From Indolivaga capnocytophagoides DSM 22835 (lineage in GTDB: Bacteria; Bacteroidota; Bacteroidia; Bacteroidales; Dysgonomonadaceae): a DNA stretch of 64,000 nt. The first letter of the stretch is position 1. Each line of letters begins with the position of its first letter. Positions 1-8,525 of this stretch are shown here, piece by piece. The notes under the pieces are model-generated. The model worked only from the letters and a program-made list of their open reading frames with translations, was not told where the DNA came from and did not search any database. Made by a program: the position numbers and the translations under genes. The stretch is taken from the NCBI RefSeq assembly GCF_000426485.1, contig NZ_AUFL01000020.1:1-64000 (forward strand). Reading direction: 5' to 3'.

Positions 1-93
1 ACATTTTTATTTTGGCGAAAAGGGTCAAACATATTTTGGTACATGGGGGCAATTTAGACTGGCACGAGGGGGCAACGCTCACTGGATTTTCCA
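1..93. mobile_element. End of an IS21-like insertion sequence (rest lies outside the window)
   Basis: Three imperfect repeats sit in a strict 23-bp register starting at 22, 45 and 68. They share GGG at positions 1-3, AA at positions 7-8 and TGG at positions 16-18. The integrase reading frame at the right breaks at about 93, where the strand reads 5'-TG into the repeats. Several subterminal repeats and a terminal TG/CA are typical of the IS21 family (family knowledge). No istA or istB is visible because the element would extend left of base 1, so the family call is an inference from the end structure only. Confidence 0.5.
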
Positions 94-1154
94 CCGTCTC
101 TAATACCCCGTTTTGCAGCAATAGTTCGGAAGCTATGCCTTGCTCGGTGGAATGTCATTGTCTTGTCTATCCCCAAGTCTTTCATTATTTCTTTGAGGTA
201 TCGGTTAGTCGGCTGATTGGATAATGGAGCAAATATCTTCTGAAAACTCTCTCCATTGCCCAATAGATTTATAACAGTTGGAGATATAATAGGTATTTTG
301 TACATGATACTTGTCTTTGTCCTTTCATTACAGAGTAATAGGAACGTTTCTTTAGACTTTAATTTAATATGCTTTAGATTCTCGTAAGTCACTTCTGAAA
401 ATTCGGCATAGGATAATGATGTATAACAGCTGAAAAGGAACTCTCGCAGCACCTCTTGTTTGCCGTCTTTGTATTTACCACTATTATAGATGGTCTGTAA
501 TTTCTGCAATTCGTCTTCGGTTAGTACATCCGAGTTCTGAGCCTTAATACTCTTCTTTATCTCAAATTTCTCATACGGATTCTTAGCTATCATTTCTTTA
601 TCTACAGCCAACCCTACAAGAAACTTGAAATTAGCGTGTTTCTTATATATGGTAGATAATTGGTTGCCAACCTCTATTTCATGATTGTGGAAACGTTGTA
701 CATAATCCAAAGTTATCTCATCAAATGAAAGGGTAGATTTCCATTCTTTCATCGTATTGATTAACTTGTAATAGTTGGCTATCGTTCCCGATGCACGAGA
801 AGCCTTTAGCAATTCTATCTCTTTTTCTATAAACACATAGAAGTCGGCATTACCATAATTCTTATCCAATAGCTTAGCTTTGAAATGGGGAAGAGGTAAA
901 GGCTTAAAGAAATTCTCTAATACAATATTGTTTGCCTTTTGATTAAAATCAAAAATAATCCTGTTTAATGTGTCGGAGAATGGAACACAGCTACGAACTG
1001 TATAGGACTTACCATTCCAATGCTTGGGTAAAACAGAAATATTCAGGCTGATAAGTGAAGAACGTCTGTAAGCAGTGTAACGCAAACAGACCATTTGTTT
1101 TCCTTCTTTGGTTACGTAGTCTCTTCGTAACTCAATTTTGACGGTTGCTTTCAT
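54..1154 (-). pseudogene. Tyrosine integrase remnant, 3' end lost to an insertion
   Basis: This is a Bacteroidales-type tyrosine recombinase with an N-terminal arm-binding domain (about residues 1-90), a SAM-like core-binding domain (about 100-200) and the start of the catalytic domain. The ATG at 1154 (MKATVKIELR) suits the family better than the in-frame ATG 30 nt upstream. The HxxRH motif (HRARHSFR) is present. The protein then leaves the family at about base 93, and the last His/Trp and the Tyr nucleophile are missing. The first catalytic Arg position reads CYTSLSYAEF, so Arg is replaced, as is known for IntDOT-like enzymes. The gene lies outside the left att repeat of the neighbouring element and starts next to it, so it probably belonged to an older element in the same tRNA site. 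It is very likely inactive. Confidence 0.75.
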
Positions 1155-1264
1155 ACTATTTTTACTTGTTTTACTGTAAAACATTTGTAAAACAAATAGC
1201 TGAAAACTATGAAATTTATCCTTTTCATCCTTCCACCACAGAGGATGTAAGTGCTTGGAAAACA

Positions 1265-1295
1265 GAAGGAATAGAGTTTTTATTTCTATTCCTTC
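1265..1295. terminator. Hairpin beside the left attachment repeat
   Basis: GAAGGAATAG (1265-1274) pairs perfectly with CTATTCCTTC (1286-1295) across an 11-nt T-rich loop. It lies just outside the att repeat at 1306. It could end transcription at the element boundary, but it has no clean T-tract, so the function is inferred. Confidence 0.4.
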
Positions 1296-1305
1296 AACTG
1301 TTCCA

Positions 1306-1318
1306 GAGGTTCCTGGCG
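1306..1318. repeat. Left attachment site (13-bp copy of the tRNA-Cys 3' end)
   Basis: GAGGTTCCTGGCG is identical to 10054-10066. On the left it is followed by AACCTC, giving a local inverted repeat GAGGTT...AACCTC. The rest of the tRNA is absent here, as expected for the copy that does not carry the gene. Confidence 0.7.
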
Positions 1319-1423
1319 AACCTCATTTTGATTTCAGGTGACTTTGTTTGAGTGATATTTATTTGAAATATATCAAAATAAATAAAAGTCAATTAATTCC
1401 ATCATTCAATAAAAGTCATTTTA

Positions 1424-1453
1424 TTGCAGATTTTCCGTACCCGTAGCCGTACC
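1424..1453. repeat. Left-end TTGCAG plus paired CCGTACC repeats, candidate integrase arm sites
   Basis: TTGCAG (1424-1429) is followed by CCGTACC at 1435-1441 and again at 1447-1453, 12 bp apart. The same arrangement in the same orientation occurs at 9970-9996 near the other end. Matched short repeats inside both element ends are what integrase arm-binding sites look like. The role is inferred. Confidence 0.5.
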
Positions 1454-1454
1454 T

Positions 1455-2450
1455 CTATTTTTGTAAATTTACAATAAAAGCTAACTCATTTCCTTTTGCT
1501 TGAGTTTCATCTTGAAATAAAGATATTTTTTCTTGTCTCATTTTTATATATGGATCAAGCAATTCTGAAAACTTCAGTTTTAGTAGCTTTTCGAGTATAT
1601 TTGGTAATCCTTTAATTGCAAATTCGAGGTTAATTAATCTCCTTTTCATTCCTGTTAATTTCAATTCTTTTTTATATTCTTCAATTAACCACTCAATCTC
1701 TTCTATAATTTCAACTTCATTAAAATCTTCCTTTGATAATTTATTTATCCAAGCCAATAATCTTTTATAGTGTAACTTATTAGAGTCTTCATTTTTGTAC
1801 TGAATAATATCAATTAGAGGGACAGATTCATCAGGTACTGGAATATTATTCAATAGAACTATGTGTATAAGTGATTTTCTATCTGTGAAATTTAAGGCGT
1901 TAAAACTATTCATAGATAAAGTTGGATGAATAATTTGTTGTAAGTTAGTCTCTAATAGAATACTGTATAATCGCTCTCTTATTGAAATAAGATATCTATG
2001 TGAATTCATTAAATCAAAAACATGATAGTCGACATCAACTTCTGATTGTTTTGGAATTATATTTCCTTCTTCTGTAGTTAAAAATAATGAGGCTAGTTTC
2101 CGTAATTCATTATATTTTTCTGTATAATTATTCTCTCCTTCTTCAAGAGCATTAATAAATTTTTGCAATCTATCATCATTGACTAAATCCCGATTTAACG
2201 AATCCCGATTTATTGGTTCAATAAGTCCTTGGTCTACTAATAATTTTATATTGTTATAATGCCTCTTACTTCCCCACTCATTCTGTAATTGGTCTCTTTC
2301 AAACTCATAAAAATTATATGTATATAACTTATCGTAGAAGTAAAAAAGAGTTCTCATCCTATTAAAAGACGGCTTAGAATTATACGCTTCTAAATCTATT
2401 GCTCCATTTCTCATAAATAAATCAGTATTAAGATCTAAATAACTATTCAA
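1455..2450 (-). CDS. Hypothetical cargo protein, partner of the nuclease-like gene
   Basis: This 331-residue soluble protein has no family I can name. The N-terminal part (about residues 30-80) has alternating helices ending in LLVDQGLIEPI, which is reminiscent of a winged-helix fold. The remainder is strongly helical and acidic/lysine-rich. No signal peptide or membrane segment is seen. It is the second gene of a two-gene minus-strand unit, 33 bp after the PD-(D/E)XK-like gene, inside the tRNA-Cys element. Co-transcription and position as accessory cargo suggest a joint function, possibly defence, but nothing in the sequence proves this. Base composition is distinctly AT-rich. Confidence 0.7.
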   Translation of the reverse strand: MNSYLDLNTDLFMRNGAIDLEAYNSKPSFNRMRTLFYFYDKLYTYNFYEFERDQLQNEWGSKRHYNNIKLLVDQGLIEPINRDSLNRDLVNDDRLQKFINALEEGENNYTEKYNELRKLASLFLTTEEGNIIPKQSEVDVDYHVFDLMNSHRYLISIRERLYSILLETNLQQIIHPTLSMNSFNALNFTDRKSLIHIVLLNNIPVPDESVPLIDIIQYKNEDSNKLHYKRLLAWINKLSKEDFNEVEIIEEIEWLIEEYKKELKLTGMKRRLINLEFAIKGLPNILEKLLKLKFSELLDPYIKMRQEKISLFQDETQAKGNELAFIVNLQK

Positions 2451-2483
2451 AAAAAAATTTACTTATATCCTTTAGAATTAATA

Positions 2484-3662
2484 TTATTTTTCAAGTAAAT
2501 TACTATCAAACGGTTTCTTGAAAGCATCTTCCAACAACCATTTGAACGAAATAAACTCAAAGAACCCTCTATATAAATAATGAAAAGATATTGAAAATTC
2601 TTTTATATTTTCAGATGAATTTACATTTTTAAAATTGAAAATAAACCCGTCTTGCTTAGATGGTTCTACGGAATATCCATATTCATTGGCAACTTCAAAT
2701 ACAATGTCCATATCAATAATTATAGCAATAATGAAAGCTCCTTCAATAAAATTAATATAGTTCTCCCCATTTGTTATACTTAACGAAAATGGATAATATC
2801 CATTTTCTGCGAACTTATAATTATTTAGTATAGTTAATTGAGGCTGCTTAAATGGTATTTGATTTAATAATTCCAATCCTCCTTCATTATGAAATACCCC
2901 ATATAGAACACCTTTTTCAACTATTTTAGTTGCATATCCAGTCATTTTAGACTGTTCTATTAATTCATTTAGGGGTATAATAAAATTTAGTTCTGGAGAA
3001 GAAATCTCCATTCTATACATTGTACCAAGATTATACAATCCTTCAACTTTGTCCTTTTCAAGATAATCAAAGACTTTATTTGCATTCTCATTTTGTCTGA
3101 TAACTCTTTCGTTCTTGTTATTACTTGTCTTTACCTCTATTGGTATAACCCCTTCTTTTGTTGCTAAAGATATATCTGCGTATCTCAAAACGGAAGTAAT
3201 ATCATGGAGTATTGCAATTATTCCTTTTTTATAGGCATAATTAAATATTTTCTTTTCTTGTTTAAAGCCAACTTTACCCGATAAGAACCCTGGACTTTGT
3301 TTAAAAACTTGAGGTTTAATATCTAATTTGTGCCAAAAAGTGAAAGCTATAGCATCACCTATTTCTTTATAAATCTTTATCAACCAACGATATTCATTAA
3401 TTTGATAATCAAGATTCTTTATTTTTTCTTTTTCTATTATAGATTCCTCTTTTGAAAGTCTCTGTATAGGAGACTTTCTCTTAATATTTATCTTTTTTAT
3501 TTCATCTTTATTTTTAATAATTACTTTTTCAAAATAAAATATTTTTTTGATTATTTCTTCTTGTATATTTTTCCAATCTAATTGATTTTCAAAAGGATTG
3601 TTTCTTATGTCGTGAATTTTATTCAGCAACCTAATTATTGATTTTTTATAATAAGCAATCAT
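2484..3662 (-). CDS. PD-(D/E)XK nuclease-like protein of unknown family
   Basis: In this 392-residue protein, residues 1-100 are helical and highly charged and may form a coiled coil. A core with the layout of a PD-(D/E)XK nuclease follows: an acidic helix with GDA at 102-104, Asp163 in YADISL, then IPIEVKTS with Glu176 and Lys178. The D-x12-ExK spacing after a hydrophobic strand is what these nucleases show (family knowledge); nuclease activity here is inferred. The C-terminal 200 residues match nothing I recognise. It is the first gene of the two-gene unit and diverges from the integrase at 3846. It could be a restriction-like or abortive-infection effector. Alternatively, the ExK core may be structural. 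Confidence 0.6.
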   Translation of the reverse strand: MIAYYKKSIIRLLNKIHDIRNNPFENQLDWKNIQEEIIKKIFYFEKVIIKNKDEIKKINIKRKSPIQRLSKEESIIEKEKIKNLDYQINEYRWLIKIYKEIGDAIAFTFWHKLDIKPQVFKQSPGFLSGKVGFKQEKKIFNYAYKKGIIAILHDITSVLRYADISLATKEGVIPIEVKTSNNKNERVIRQNENANKVFDYLEKDKVEGLYNLGTMYRMEISSPELNFIIPLNELIEQSKMTGYATKIVEKGVLYGVFHNEGGLELLNQIPFKQPQLTILNNYKFAENGYYPFSLSITNGENYINFIEGAFIIAIIIDMDIVFEVANEYGYSVEPSKQDGFIFNFKNVNSSENIKEFSISFHYLYRGFFEFISFKWLLEDAFKKPFDSNLLEK

Positions 3663-3845
3663 AATAAAAAAATGTTAATCCCAATATTTTTATTTGTTCA
3701 GTTTTAAAACGTTAATTTCGATTATATGTAAAAGTAGAATCTAATTTGTGTTTATTGAGCAAAGATAGAAAATATTGGTAGAAATTTTGCCCTTATTGAC
3801 AAAGCCACTACTTTAGTACATGAAACTGTAAATCAAATAGGTATT

Positions 3846-5021
3846 ATGGCAGAATATTCAATCAATAAATGTCTTAGAGATGAAAAACCTGTAAAAAGAA
3901 ACGGTAAATATCCTATAAATTTAAGAATCCGAGTAGGAAACAAAGATACCAAACTGCCTACTAATCTTGAGGTAGAAATAGATAGATGGGATGCAAAAAA
4001 ACGTGAGCCAAAAGATAAGGCATTACTAATCCAACTAAATAAGAAGATAGCGGACTTAGACCTTCAGATAAATAGAGCATTGGCAGACGGGCAGGAATTG
4101 ACCATGGATTTAGTTAAAGAGTTCTATTCTGGAAAGCGAAAAGTAAAACCCGAAAATCAATCGTTCTATACTTACTATCTTGATTTTGTTGAGCGTAAAC
4201 GAAAGGAAGGATTAAACCCTGAAACTATTCGGGTATATATGACAACCCATAATATATTGAAAGAATTTAAAGATGACTTCAAAATATCAGATATTTCTTT
4301 GTCTTTCATCGAAGAGTTTGATGACCATATGCGAGAAGTCAATGGTAATTCGGGAGGAGGACGAAATCCCAAGCATAAAAATTTCCGTACTGTCATTCTT
4401 GATATGGTAAAGCATGATATTCCTGTCAAAAATCCTTATTTATGGTTTAAAATACCCCAAGCAAATACGAAAGAAGTTTATCTTGAACGTGCAGAATTGG
4501 ATCAGTTAAGAAAACTTAGAGCTAAATTGAGTCATGATTCTACGATGTATAAAGTATTGCAGATGTACTTATTTGCTTGTTATTGTGGACTTCGTTTTTC
4601 CGATGTTATTGATTTAAAATGGAATCATATTGACTTTGAGAATAACCTTATCAAAAAAACTATGATAAAGACAAAATCCGAAGTAATAACCCCTTTGTTT
4701 ACTATGGCTCGTGCTGTAGCCTTAGAATTGTCAGATAGCAAAAGACTCATTGGGAGTAAAAAGAATGTGTTCTATGGCTTCAAAGAGCCGACTGTAAATA
4801 AAACCCTTATAAAACTCACGCAAATAGCTGGTATTGAAAAGCATATCACCTACCATTCCTCAAGACATACCTTCGCAACGCTTTTAGTTCTTGATGGAGT
4901 TGATATATACAAGATTCAGAAATATTTAGGGCATAAATCAGTAACAATGACTGAAAGATATTTGAAATATGATTTATCAATAGCTAAAGAATCAGTCAAA
5001 GATATAAAAACCTTTGGATAA
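3846..5021 (+). CDS. Tyrosine recombinase/integrase (complete)
   Basis: This site-specific integrase of 391 residues probably moves the surrounding element in and out of tRNA-Cys. It has an arm-binding domain (about 5-95), a SAM-like core-binding domain (about 105-205) and a catalytic domain (about 215-385). All catalytic residues are visible: Arg250 (CGLRFSD), His337 and Arg340 (HSSRHTF), His363 (LGHKS) and the Tyr372 nucleophile (TERYLKY). The length is normal for Bacteroidota integrases. It is divergent from the nuclease-like gene, with about 180 bp of shared upstream DNA. It is unusual in lying 2.5 kb inside the left end rather than next to an att site. Confidence 0.93.
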   Translation: MAEYSINKCLRDEKPVKRNGKYPINLRIRVGNKDTKLPTNLEVEIDRWDAKKREPKDKALLIQLNKKIADLDLQINRALADGQELTMDLVKEFYSGKRKVKPENQSFYTYYLDFVERKRKEGLNPETIRVYMTTHNILKEFKDDFKISDISLSFIEEFDDHMREVNGNSGGGRNPKHKNFRTVILDMVKHDIPVKNPYLWFKIPQANTKEVYLERAELDQLRKLRAKLSHDSTMYKVLQMYLFACYCGLRFSDVIDLKWNHIDFENNLIKKTMIKTKSEVITPLFTMARAVALELSDSKRLIGSKKNVFYGFKEPTVNKTLIKLTQIAGIEKHITYHSSRHTFATLLVLDGVDIYKIQKYLGHKSVTMTERYLKYDLSIAKESVKDIKTFG

Positions 5022-5321
5022 GATAAAAGTACCCATCCTATAAAATGAGTTATTGCGTTCTTTAGAATCTGAAGATATATTTTATCTTTGCAATGTTCTT
5101 AGGAACGGACTTATTAGAAATAGTAAGAAGTACCTTGCCTATCGAAATCGCCAAATTTTGAAAATATATACAAGGTATGAATAGCTCTCCGATATAGGGT
5201 GGGTTGTTTGTACATGTATATATGGGTGTTTGGCGATACCCGATAGGCGTGGACGGCAGCCCACTTCTTCTTTAATAAACAGCCTTTCACGGTTGCCTGT
5301 TAGGTAATAATTTCAAAATAG
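5022..5321 (+). other. Intergenic region with promoter-like -7 box and long-range inverted repeat
   Basis: No ORF is seen in these 300 bases. TATCTTTG at 5083-5090 matches the Bacteroidota -7 element, but no good -33 TTG is at the usual distance. Downstream, GCCTATCG (5137-5144) and TCGCCAAA (5148-5155) pair in order with TTTGGCGA (5229-5236) and CGATAGGC (5241-5248). This gives a 16-bp interrupted stem around a 73-nt loop. It may be a structured leader of the 5322 gene, a small RNA or an element recognition site. Confidence 0.4.
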
Positions 5322-6431
5322 ATGAAGATTCTGTTTCCCAAGTTTATGGCAATTCTCGGAATGTTGCTTATTTGTTCTTACTTTCAGAACGTTTATTCCC
5401 AAAGTAAAAAAACGAACTACGATGTAACCTCTGTAATGGCTCGGAAAATTGGTTATTATTGCCAATATAACCAAAGAGCATTGTCCCTTTTTGCTATGGC
5501 TAATCCAGAACAAGTTCAAAATAGGAGAGACCGAGCGAGCAGACTAATTCGTGAGTTAGAAAAGCATTTGGATTGTGCCGAAAATTTCATACTTACGCTC
5601 TATTATAATTATGGAGTTGAAATGTCTTATTTTGCTTTGAAAGATGCTGGATTTACGATTAAGGAAACGGATATAGCAGAATCAATTTGGGCAAAAGATA
5701 GCGAAAAGCAAGACAAAATAAGAGAGAAAAAAGAGATAGTGAAAAGAAAAGCTGAGTTGTCAAAGGAGAAAGATATATTTGACTTGGCTACTCATGGAGA
5801 GTATTTTGGCTTTCATGCTTTAACTGTTTTGCCCGAAATTACGATTGATGCTGCTGATTTGGCTCGAACCATTGATTTTTGGAAAATCGAACAATTAATA
5901 GATTGGGGAACTTTGATAGATTGTTCCTTCAATTGTGTTATTTCTAAAGACGGAGTTTTAAGTCTTGCGTCTCCAGTGGATTCTGAGACTTTTAATTCTA
6001 CTCAAAAATTGTTGTTTGATTATCTGATTAATAACGCAATTATTCAGAATCCTGCTTCAATCACGTTTAAGCAATTGAATACGACTGTTAAAGTCAACTC
6101 AAAGGCTACTATCAGATTTGAGCAAGAAGCAAGGAGACTTAAAAATTCAATTCAATTTAAGGTTAAAAAGGATAAGAAAAGCGAAAGATGGAAGATTATC
6201 AATGATGTGGAGTTGAGAATTCAATTAAATAGAGTGTCAAAGAATGATGCAGAAGCAATCTATTATGACATAGAAGGACTTTTGTATAATAATCCTTATT
6301 TTAAAGCGATTGAAAAAGGTACGTATTCGGTCAAAGCTGAAATACTCGCAAATGAAATAAAATACTTAATAGAAGGCAAAGAGCAAGAAAGAGGGCAGTT
6401 GTCTTATACCTTTGAATTTGAGTCTAAATAA
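5322..6431 (+). CDS. Secreted hypothetical protein
   Basis: This is a 369-residue protein with a clear signal peptide (MKILFPKFMAILGMLLICSY, cleavage near NVYSQ), so it is expected in the periplasm or envelope. The mature part is helical and charged. It includes a lysine/glutamate-rich stretch at about 125-150 and a beta-rich C-terminus ending TFEFESK. I recognise no family. It stands alone between the integrase and the HTH gene, with its own terminator at 6461-6490. A secreted protein is odd cargo on a small element. A host-surface function such as superinfection exclusion or adhesion is possible but unsupported. Confidence 0.65.
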   Translation: MKILFPKFMAILGMLLICSYFQNVYSQSKKTNYDVTSVMARKIGYYCQYNQRALSLFAMANPEQVQNRRDRASRLIRELEKHLDCAENFILTLYYNYGVEMSYFALKDAGFTIKETDIAESIWAKDSEKQDKIREKKEIVKRKAELSKEKDIFDLATHGEYFGFHALTVLPEITIDAADLARTIDFWKIEQLIDWGTLIDCSFNCVISKDGVLSLASPVDSETFNSTQKLLFDYLINNAIIQNPASITFKQLNTTVKVNSKATIRFEQEARRLKNSIQFKVKKDKKSERWKIINDVELRIQLNRVSKNDAEAIYYDIEGLLYNNPYFKAIEKGTYSVKAEILANEIKYLIEGKEQERGQLSYTFEFESK

Positions 6432-6460
6432 TTTCTTGTCTTTTAAAATATAAACGAAAT

Positions 6461-6490
6461 AAGATTGCTGAAAAATGCAGTCTTTTTTTA
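6461..6490 (+). terminator. Rho-independent terminator after the secreted protein gene
   Basis: AAGATTGC (6461-6468) pairs with GCAGTCTT (6477-6484) through one G-T wobble and runs into a T-tract. It lies 30 bp after the stop codon. Confidence 0.7.
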
Positions 6491-6538
6491 TTTATATCTT
6501 AAATATTGACTATATTTGACCGATAAAATGTTTGATTT

Positions 6539-6886
6539 ATGAAGCAAATAGATGAGATCAGTAACATTCAAAAACTTCTCCGAAGGCAAAAGGCTTACAT
6601 GAAAGGTATTCTGGTTATGCAGGATAAATTATTTGATATTCAAAGTCAAATATCGGAACTGATGCTCAAAGAAGCCAAGAAGGAAAAAAAGAAAGAGCGA
6701 AAGTCCTCCGACTTACTTTCTTCAAAAGACGTTTGTAGTATGTTTGAGTTTTCGCCTTCTACTTTGTACCGAATGAGAATGTATGACGGCTTCCCTTATG
6801 TTAAAGTTGAAGGCAGACGAAGCGTAATGTTCAATAAGAAAGATGTTGTAGAATTTATGGAGAAGCATAAAAAGCATGGATTATGA
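6539..6886 (+). CDS. Excisionase-family helix-turn-helix protein
   Basis: This 115-residue protein has a basic, helical first half. The C-terminal MerR/excisionase-type winged helix spans about 58-110 (LLSSKDVCSMFEFSPSTLYRMR, then KVEGRRSVMFNKKDVVEFME). Such proteins in Bacteroidota elements bind DNA near integrase or replication genes and help excision or control rep expression (family knowledge). TATATTTG at 6511-6518 is a good -7 promoter box 21 bp upstream of the ATG. The stop overlaps the start of the replication gene (ATGATTGA), so the two are translationally coupled. Confidence 0.8.
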   Translation: MKQIDEISNIQKLLRRQKAYMKGILVMQDKLFDIQSQISELMLKEAKKEKKKERKSSDLLSSKDVCSMFEFSPSTLYRMRMYDGFPYVKVEGRRSVMFNKKDVVEFMEKHKKHGL

Positions 6887-7911
6887 TTGATAATATTAAA
6901 ATAACGCTCCGAAAGTTCAAGGGAAATCTATCAGGAAACAAGAAACTTGAACCAATAGGCAAGTCATATAAAAGTGAAGTTTACAAGCTGTATAATCATG
7001 AAGGGAGAGATAAAGATGTGTACTTATTGATAAAGCATAATGCAGAGGATGGAATACTGAAAATTGAAAATAGTATTCGGAAATGGTATCTTGGCGGATT
7101 CACCCTTTTAGACTTGACTGAAAGAACGGCAAATAAAGCCTTCTCGGAAATAGCAAAGATTCTTGATATAGATATGAAGGATCTCTGTAAAGCGACTTTT
7201 ACTCAATGTGAAATAGGCTTGATTATCAGACCTCGTATTCCTGTAGAGCAACTTGTTCCTATGGTTGTAAAATACTCTACCTTCAAAAGATATAACTTCT
7301 CTTGTGAGACGGTTGGGTTCAAAGGAGAAGACCTTGAATTGAAAATGTATGATAAAACGCAGGAGCTTTTAGATAAGAATAAGAAAAAAGGCAAATACGA
7401 TCAAGAAGCAAAAAAGAAAGCATTCAAAGCCTTATCTGATAGGAATTATAACTTTTTCAGAATGGAATTTGATATGTTCGATAAGCAGTCTTTTGAGAAT
7501 AAAGATATGGTTCAGATGAAAACCATCGGGGATATTTTGGATAATTATCTTGGATTGTACAGTTTTTGGGTAAAAGAAATAAGTCGGGTTATTTTGCTAA
7601 ATAGATTGGTAATAAGCAAGGATATGACACCGAGAGAATATATATTAGCAAGAGTATTGGAAATTGACGGTTTTGTATCATTTGAAGCCAATTGCCTTAA
7701 AAGAGGAACAGGAAATGCAAGAAGTCGTTTGCTAAATGAAGCATTGGCGGTCATAGCCAAGTTTAGCAACCTTCGGAAATATAATGCGAATAAATTCAAA
7801 GTTGACATTCTTAAAAATTTGAGGAGAATCGGTAAGAAAGAAGAAAATCTCAATGTTGATGCTTTAGCAAAAATACTTTTCAAAAGCGAAGACGATATTA
7901 ATAGAGAATAA
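6883..7911 (+). CDS. Phage gene II/X-type replication initiator
   Basis: This 342-residue protein resembles Rep proteins of filamentous-phage and satellite type. It has a FTQCEIGLIIRP strand region at about 107-118, where the metal-binding strand of HUH-like nucleases would sit, and KMYDKTQEL at about 155-163, a hallmark of the gene II/X C-terminal region. It is expected to nick an origin and start rolling-circle replication of the excised element. It overlaps the upstream HTH gene by 4 nt. No terminator follows directly. The 614-bp noncoding region downstream is the best candidate for the origin. The family call rests on motif resemblance. Confidence 0.65.
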   Translation: MIDNIKITLRKFKGNLSGNKKLEPIGKSYKSEVYKLYNHEGRDKDVYLLIKHNAEDGILKIENSIRKWYLGGFTLLDLTERTANKAFSEIAKILDIDMKDLCKATFTQCEIGLIIRPRIPVEQLVPMVVKYSTFKRYNFSCETVGFKGEDLELKMYDKTQELLDKNKKKGKYDQEAKKKAFKALSDRNYNFFRMEFDMFDKQSFENKDMVQMKTIGDILDNYLGLYSFWVKEISRVILLNRLVISKDMTPREYILARVLEIDGFVSFEANCLKRGTGNARSRLLNEALAVIAKFSNLRKYNANKFKVDILKNLRRIGKKEENLNVDALAKILFKSEDDINRE

Positions 7912-8525
7912 TTATACTATATATATACAGTATATGAATACCTTGTAATAATTATACCCTGTATATATTAGGGGATTGTAATAATAAAGCCTCTTTGCTG
8001 ATATATAAATAAAGCGAAAAGGAGAATGTACAGAATAACCCTTATTTAATTGGGTGTTATTGCGAATTGGGTATATTTGTAGAATAAATAACGTAATAAA
8101 CTAAGAAGCGCAGAGAAGCGCAAAGATAAGTTTCTATAATCGGAGTTGAATAGCAAAGCCTTACTCAGATAATATATAAATTCTGTGATCATCTAAACGC
8201 AGAGACTTATAAATTGAGAGTGCAATATATTGTTTGCTCTTCGTTGAACTTTAATCTCAGTAAACGATAATAAGAGTACTAAAATGTGAAACTGGCTTTA
8301 TAGAGCATCTAATCTATTGAAGGTTGAGGTATATTTCTAAGGCAGAGTGAAGCGAAGCCTTAGAAGAGAGATTTTACGAAGTATATTTTGTACCAAATTT
8401 TCGCCCGAATCGTTTTTATGCCGAAATTTCGCTTTTCGTCCTCGTGGGCTTATTCGAGTCCGCTTTCGGAATAAAAATGCTGTAAATCGAAAATAAAGAT
8501 ATAAATTCGTCATAATAATAGTAAA
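7912..8525. other. 614-bp noncoding region, candidate origin of the element
   Basis: No ORF is seen. The region holds a tandem 10-mer AAGCGCAGAG/AAGCGCAAAG at 8106-8125 and a third related copy AAACGCAGAG at 8195-8204. A 9-bp perfect hairpin follows, TTCTAAGGC (8335-8343) with GCCTTAGAA (8357-8365). A GC-richer stretch lies at about 8397-8470. Direct repeats plus a hairpin just after a Rep gene suggest an iteron-like or double-strand origin. This is inference. Confidence 0.4.
8050..8079 (+). promoter_or_regulatory. Bacteroidota-type promoter
   Basis: TTG (8050-8052), 19 bp, then TATATTTG (8072-8079) matches the -33/-7 consensus. It would start a roughly 440-nt leader before the DUF2971 gene, or a separate RNA across the repeat cluster. 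Confidence 0.45.

Noticed and set aside
22-90. Three 23-bp-periodic repeats as a CRISPR fragment
   Set aside because: Repeats are imperfect and contiguous without spacers; they fit the end of an IS21-like element better.
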